NCBI GenBank assembly: GCA_023428865.1
Contig: JAEYWT010000115.1
Location: forward strand, 1 to 9,083
Direction of reading: 5' to 3'
Length of the DNA stretch: 9,083 nt
Source: Bacteroidota bacterium
GTDB taxonomy: Bacteria; Bacteroidota; Bacteroidia; Flavobacteriales_F; PHOS-HE28
Part shown: positions 5,819-9,083 of the stretch, piece by piece
Layout of the letters: every line of letters starts with the position of its first letter
How positions within the stretch are numbered: the first letter of the stretch is position 1
The notes under the pieces: model-generated
What the model saw: the letters and a program-made list of their open reading frames with translations, nothing else
Told to the model about the DNA's origin: nothing
The model's database searches: none
Program-made: the position numbers and the translations under genes

Positions 5819-6550
5819 ATGCTGATGCGTTCATTCCTGCGTTCCTTCCTTGCTGCCGTGCTGCTCGTGGCCGCCATGGGCTCGGCCACAGCCCAACGCG
5901 GCATCAAGGTGGAGAACCTACCTAACTTCGACCTGCACCGTTTCCACTTCGGTTTCCACCTGAGCTACAACACCAGCGATTTCCAGATGGTGCTGGACAA
6001 ACGCTCGCCGTTCCGCGATTCGTTGCTCGTGCTCAGCCATGCGAAACAGCCTGGTTTCGACCTGACCATGTTGGCCTCGCTGAATGTGAACCCATTCCTC
6101 AGTTTCCGCTTCTCTCCTACCCTTTCTTTCCAAGAACGGGTACTCACCTACTCCTTCCGCCAAGAGGATAACTCCACGAAATACTTCCAGAAGTCGGTAG
6201 AGAGCACCTACCTGCAATTCCCGCTGCTGCTGAAATACCGTAGCGCGCGCATCAACAACTTCGCGGTTTACCTGCTCGGTGGAGGCAAGTTCTGCATCGA
6301 CATGGCCAGCCAGAAGGACGTGAACAACTCGCTGGATGATGAAGTGGTGGTGAAGCTGGACAAGTACGACTATGCCGCTGAAGTGGGCGGCGGTATGGAC
6401 ATGTTCCTCACGTACTTCAAATTCGGTGTGGAGTTGAAGGCGGCCTTCGGTATACCGAACCTTCTGGTGGATGATGGCACGCGTTTCAGCACGCCCATCC
6501 AGAGCTTGCGATCCAAGGTGTGGGTGCTCACCTTCACCTTCGAAGGTTGA
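5819..6550 (+). CDS. porT: PorT-family outer-membrane protein, type IX secretion system
   Basis: 243 aa. PorT is a small outer-membrane beta-barrel required for type IX secretion of C-terminally tagged proteins (gingipains, gliding adhesins) in Bacteroidota. A signal peptide is clear: basic MLMRSFLR, hydrophobic core about 9-20, likely cleavage after ATA-Q (about residue 25). The mature part has the family's alternating aromatic strands, including FHFGFHLSYN (42-51), LTMLASLNVNPFLSFRFSP (82-100), TLSFQERVLTY (101-111), YLQFPLLLKYRS (131-142), YLLGGGKF (151-158), and a C-terminal strand with aromatic residues (VWVLTFTFEG). The ATG at 5825 is an alternative start that shortens the signal by two residues. 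It follows ubiE by 37 bp and is 3 bp from the next gene. Assignment rests on strand pattern, length and the ubiE neighbour; another porin-like small barrel is the main alternative. Confidence 0.83.
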   Translation: MLMRSFLRSFLAAVLLVAAMGSATAQRGIKVENLPNFDLHRFHFGFHLSYNTSDFQMVLDKRSPFRDSLLVLSHAKQPGFDLTMLASLNVNPFLSFRFSPTLSFQERVLTYSFRQEDNSTKYFQKSVESTYLQFPLLLKYRSARINNFAVYLLGGGKFCIDMASQKDVNNSLDDEVVVKLDKYDYAAEVGGGMDMFLTYFKFGVELKAAFGIPNLLVDDGTRFSTPIQSLRSKVWVLTFTFEG

Positions 6551-6553
6551 TGC

Positions 6554-8104
6554 ATGGAGAAGGTGGTGGACATCGCGTTATCGCCGCGCGAAGCGGTGGA
6601 TCCGGTGTTGGTGCGTGAAGCCGCCGCAGAAGCCGCTGCCATGCCGCTTCAACGGATCCGCACCTCGCACATCCTGAAACGCTCCATCGATGCACGCAGC
6701 AAAAAGCCGCTGATCCGGCTACGCGTTCAGGTCAGCGACGAGGAGATCGACGTGGCACCACCACCCTTGCGCCTACCCGATGTGCATGGCGCACGACCCG
6801 TGATCGTGGTGGGCTGTGGACCGGCCGGACTCTTCGCTGCCTTGCGGGCGATCGAGCATGGTTTGCGCCCGATCCTGCTGGAGCGCGGCAAGGATGTGCG
6901 TGCTCGTCGTCGCGATCTGGCAGCGATCAACCGCACACACCTCGTAGACCCGGACAGCAACTATTGCTTCGGCGAAGGCGGTGCAGGAACCTATAGCGAC
7001 GGAAAGCTTTATACGCGCAGTCACAAACGCGGTGATATCGCTTCGGTGCTTCGCACGTTGGTGCATTTCGGTGCTTCGCCGGACATCCTTGTGGATGCGC
7101 ATCCGCATATCGGCACCAACAAACTGCCGCACATCATCACCGCCATGCGCGATGCCATCATCGCTGCCGGTGGCGAGGTACACTTCGGTGCCCGGGTGAG
7201 CCGTTTCCTGATCGAAGCGAAACGTATGCGCGGTGTGCTTACCGCTGACGGACGCAGTTTCAGCGCCGATGCCGTGGTATTGGCCACAGGCCACTCCGCG
7301 CGTGACATCTTCACCGTGTTACTCGAACAAGGCGTGCGCATCGAACGCAAGGACTTCGCGCTAGGGGTGCGTATCGAACATCCGCAGGCGATCATTGATG
7401 CGGCGATGTACCACTGCGATGTGCGCGACCCCTATCTGCCACCAGCCAGCTACAGCTTGGTGCAACAGGTACACGGGCTCGGAGTGTATTCGTTCTGCAT
7501 GTGCCCGGGCGGCATCATCGCGCCCTGTGCCACGGCACCCGGCGAGGTGGTGACCAATGGCTGGAGTCCGAGCAAGCGCAACAATCCGTTCGCGAACTCG
7601 GGCATCGTGGTGGGGCTCTCACCAACCGAACTCGCGCACCAGGACGATCCGTTGGCCAGTATGCACTACCAACAACGGGTGGAGCAGACCGCTTGGAAAG
7701 CCGGTGGTATGCGGCAAAGTGCGCCCGCACAACGCATGGATGACTTCATCAACAAGCGGGTATCGCGCGACCTGCCGGCATGCAGCTATCCGCCGGGCAT
7801 CGTGCCGTACAGTATGGACGAGGTACTTCCTCCCGAAGTAAGTGGCAGGCTGCGCGAAGGGCTGAAGGAATTCGGCAAGAAGATCCGCAACTACCGCACC
7901 AACGAGGCCGTGGTGGTTGCCGTGGAGTCGCGCACGAGTTCGCCAGTGCGCATACCGCGCGACCCAGCAACCCTGGAGCATGTGGATGTGGCAGGCTTGT
8001 ATCCTTGTGGTGAGGGTGCTGGCTATGCCGGCGGCATCGTTAGCGCGGCGATGGATGGCCTGCGTGTGGCCGACCACGTGGCACTGAGTTACTGCAGCCG
8101 CTGA
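6554..8104 (+). CDS. FAD-dependent oxidoreductase of the COG2509 type
   Basis: 516 aa, full length. The N-terminal about 75 residues form the small helical/ferredoxin-like cap seen in this family (RTSHILKRSIDARSKK at 36-51). The FAD Rossmann motif is VIVVGCGPAGLFAAL (83-97), ending at the ribose-binding acidic residue in LLERG (108-112). The family block CFGEGGAGTYSDGKL (138-152) follows. The central part holds ATGHSARD and the CMCPGGIIAP segment with a Cys pair, and the C-terminal FAD site is LYPCGEGAGYAGGIVSAAMD. Members are annotated as FAD-dependent dehydrogenases; no substrate is established that I know of. It starts 3 bp after porT and is almost certainly cotranscribed with it. Its 3' end overlaps the convergent methyltransferase gene by 16 bp. 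Confidence 0.9.
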   Translation: MEKVVDIALSPREAVDPVLVREAAAEAAAMPLQRIRTSHILKRSIDARSKKPLIRLRVQVSDEEIDVAPPPLRLPDVHGARPVIVVGCGPAGLFAALRAIEHGLRPILLERGKDVRARRRDLAAINRTHLVDPDSNYCFGEGGAGTYSDGKLYTRSHKRGDIASVLRTLVHFGASPDILVDAHPHIGTNKLPHIITAMRDAIIAAGGEVHFGARVSRFLIEAKRMRGVLTADGRSFSADAVVLATGHSARDIFTVLLEQGVRIERKDFALGVRIEHPQAIIDAAMYHCDVRDPYLPPASYSLVQQVHGLGVYSFCMCPGGIIAPCATAPGEVVTNGWSPSKRNNPFANSGIVVGLSPTELAHQDDPLASMHYQQRVEQTAWKAGGMRQSAPAQRMDDFINKRVSRDLPACSYPPGIVPYSMDEVLPPEVSGRLREGLKEFGKKIRNYRTNEAVVVAVESRTSSPVRIPRDPATLEHVDVAGLYPCGEGAGYAGGIVSAAMDGLRVADHVALSYCSR

Positions 8105-8832
8105 CGGAAGAACTCCATACACAAGGCGGAGGTGGCGGTGGCCACGTTCAGCGACTCGGCTTGGCCGCCACCTGGGATCGCGATCCGGGTCGTGTTCATG
8201 GCACGCACCCCATCGGATAAGCCATGTGACTCGCTGCCCATGACAAGGACCGCGCGCCGAGCCAATGTTGTCTGGAAGACCGATCCCCCTTCCATGGAAG
8301 CCGTGTATACCTGCACGCCGTTCTTGAGCTGCCTTTCGAGCATGGTAGGCAGATCGACCATATCGACTTGTACGCGGAACACCGCACCCATGCTGGCTTG
8401 CACCGTTTTGGGGTTGAAGACATCCACACTGCCCTGCGCACACCAGACCCGTTCGATGCCGAACCAATCGGCGATGCGCAGGATGGTGCCCAGGTTGCCC
8501 GGATCGTTGATCCCGTCGAGAGCGATGACGAGTTCATCCGCACCGGCATCGGCAACGACGGCCTCCGCAGGTTTACGAGCAATGGCGACCACCTCGTTGC
8601 CGCTTTCCAAGGTGCCTACCCGTTCCAGTTCATGAGCTGGTACGATCACCGCATCCTTCAGCCGAAGTTGCTCAGCCTGCTCTGCCGTGGCCAACACGGC
8701 CAGCACCGGCCAATGGCTAGCGAGCAGCTCCCCTACCACCTTGGGGCCTTGCACGAGGAACTCCCCATGTTGGTCCCTGAACTTCTTCTGTTGAAGGGAA
8801 CGGGCGTGCTTCAGCAATTCCTTGGTGCTCAA
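8089..8832 (-). CDS. TrmH/SpoU-family RNA 2'-O-methyltransferase
   Basis: 247 aa from a TTG start. SPOUT enzymes methylate the 2'-O of a ribose in rRNA or tRNA using SAM bound in a trefoil knot. An N-terminal RNA-binding (SpoU substrate-binding) domain is seen as RSLQQKKFRDQHGEFLVQG (11-29). Then come motif 1, LDGINDPGNLGTILR (105-119), with Asn113 and Arg119; motif 2, VLVMGSESHGLS (195-206); and motif 3, IAIPGGGQAESLNVATATS (217-235). TTG at 8832 is preferred because family members begin about 10-12 residues before the SLxQKKxR motif. The ATG at 8919 would add 29 Arg/Pro-rich residues unlike the family and would run antisense into the start of the divergent gene. Target nucleotide cannot be read from sequence. 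It overlaps the convergent oxidoreductase by 16 bp. Confidence 0.92.
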   Translation of the reverse strand: MSTKELLKHARSLQQKKFRDQHGEFLVQGPKVVGELLASHWPVLAVLATAEQAEQLRLKDAVIVPAHELERVGTLESGNEVVAIARKPAEAVVADAGADELVIALDGINDPGNLGTILRIADWFGIERVWCAQGSVDVFNPKTVQASMGAVFRVQVDMVDLPTMLERQLKNGVQVYTASMEGGSVFQTTLARRAVLVMGSESHGLSDGVRAMNTTRIAIPGGGQAESLNVATATSALCMEFFRQRLQ

Positions 8833-8839
8833 CGGCGGG

Positions 8840-8847
8840 TATATTTG
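8840..8847 (+). promoter_or_regulatory. Bacteroidota -7 promoter box (TATATTTG) for the tamL-like gene
   Basis: TATATTTG is an exact TAnnTTTG match on the plus strand, in the gap between the divergent methyltransferase and tamL-like genes. It would give a leader of about 50 bases before the TTG at 8906. A TTGG at 8822-8825 is only about 15 bases upstream, shorter than the usual -33 spacing. On the minus strand CTAATTTG (8888-8881) is a poorer candidate for the methyltransferase gene. Confidence 0.42.
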
Positions 8848-8905
8848 GCGCTGCCCATGCGGTGAGCGCAACGCGGGGCGCAAATTAGGCAGCCTCCCGG
8901 TCCGC

Positions 8906-9083
8906 TTGCGGAACAGCATCCATCATATCCTGGTCTTCCTGGCTCTGGGCCTGGTGCTCGTGGGCTGCAACCCTACGAAACGTGTTCCGCAAGGCGACTA
9001 CCTGATGAAGCATAACCGCGTCTTCAGCAGTACGCTCACCGTACCAGAGGAGGAACTCCTGGCGATCGTGAAGCAGAAACCCA
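8906..9083 (+). CDS. tamL: TamL-like BamA/TamA-family outer-membrane lipoprotein, N-terminal part
   Basis: Only the first 59 codons are present; the gene runs off the right edge. A lipoprotein signal peptide is clear: basic start (LRNSIHH), hydrophobic core ILVFLALGLVLVG and lipobox LVGC with the lipidated cysteine at residue 21. The mature start, CNPTKRVPQGDYLMKHNRVF, is the pattern I know from Bacteroidota TamL proteins (Cys followed by a short basic segment, then xVPxGxYLLxKNxI), which carry POTRA domains and a BamA-like barrel and work with TamB in outer-membrane assembly. No ATG or GTG lies in frame between 8840 and the hydrophobic core, so TTG at 8906 is the best start. Divergent from the trmH-type gene. 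The call depends on the N-terminal pattern, as the barrel is outside the window. Confidence 0.7.
   Translation, partial: MRNSIHHILVFLALGLVLVGCNPTKRVPQGDYLMKHNRVFSSTLTVPEEELLAIVKQKP

Noticed and set aside
7619..8467. 282-codon minus-strand open frame under the oxidoreductase and methyltransferase genes
   Set aside because: It is antisense or out of frame to two clear protein families, is rich in His/Arg/Cys with no motif, and is typical of shadow frames in GC-rich DNA.
8857..8865. ATG just after the TATATTTG box as the start of the tamL-like gene
   Set aside because: It reads ATG CGG TGA and is out of frame with the lipoprotein signal peptide.

Overview
The window looks like chromosomal DNA of a GC-rich member of the Bacteroidota, most likely an uncultured Flavobacteriales-type bacterium. 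The evidence is a PorT-like protein (a type IX secretion component known only from Bacteroidota), a lipoprotein-type BamA/TamA homologue (TamL-like), several Bacteroidota-style -7 boxes (TAnnTTTG), and little sign of Shine-Dalgarno sequences. No phage genes, transposase, CRISPR array, rRNA or tRNA was seen.

Layout. Bases 1-58 hold a palindromic, REP/BIME-like repeat that is cut by the left edge. It is followed by a small GIY-YIG nuclease gene (90-479). A second, degenerate piece of the same repeat lies just past the gene (about 488-538), so the nuclease appears to be bracketed by repeat sequence. Next come an unrecognised protein (610-1191) and a MeaB-family G3E P-loop GTPase (1252-2235). The GTPase converges, with a 17 bp stop-to-stop overlap, on a minus-strand gene (2219-2755) for a small single-pass membrane protein of a Bacteroidota-conserved family of unknown function.

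From 2889 a plus-strand block follows: a class I aminotransferase, a RfaE1/HldA-like PfkB sugar kinase and a UbiE/MenG menaquinone methyltransferase. These three are joined by 4 bp ATGA start/stop overlaps, so they form an operon. After a 37 bp gap come porT (5819-6550) and, 3 bp later, a COG2509-type FAD-dependent oxidoreductase (6554-8104). The oxidoreductase overlaps by 16 bp the convergent trmH-family RNA methyltransferase (8089-8832, minus). That gene is divergent from the start of a tamL-like outer-membrane assembly lipoprotein (from about 8906, running off the right edge). Both divergent genes seem to use TTG starts.

Functionally the right two thirds are housekeeping and envelope genes: amino acid metabolism, possible heptose or other sugar phosphorylation, quinone synthesis, T9SS and outer-membrane biogenesis. 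The most unusual part is the left end, where a GIY-YIG nuclease gene and palindromic repeats form a possible nuclease-repeat cassette. A second point of interest is a substituted guanine-specificity (G4) motif in the MeaB-like GTPase. There is no gene-free stretch over 300 bases; the longest are about 130 bases (480-609 and 2756-2888).
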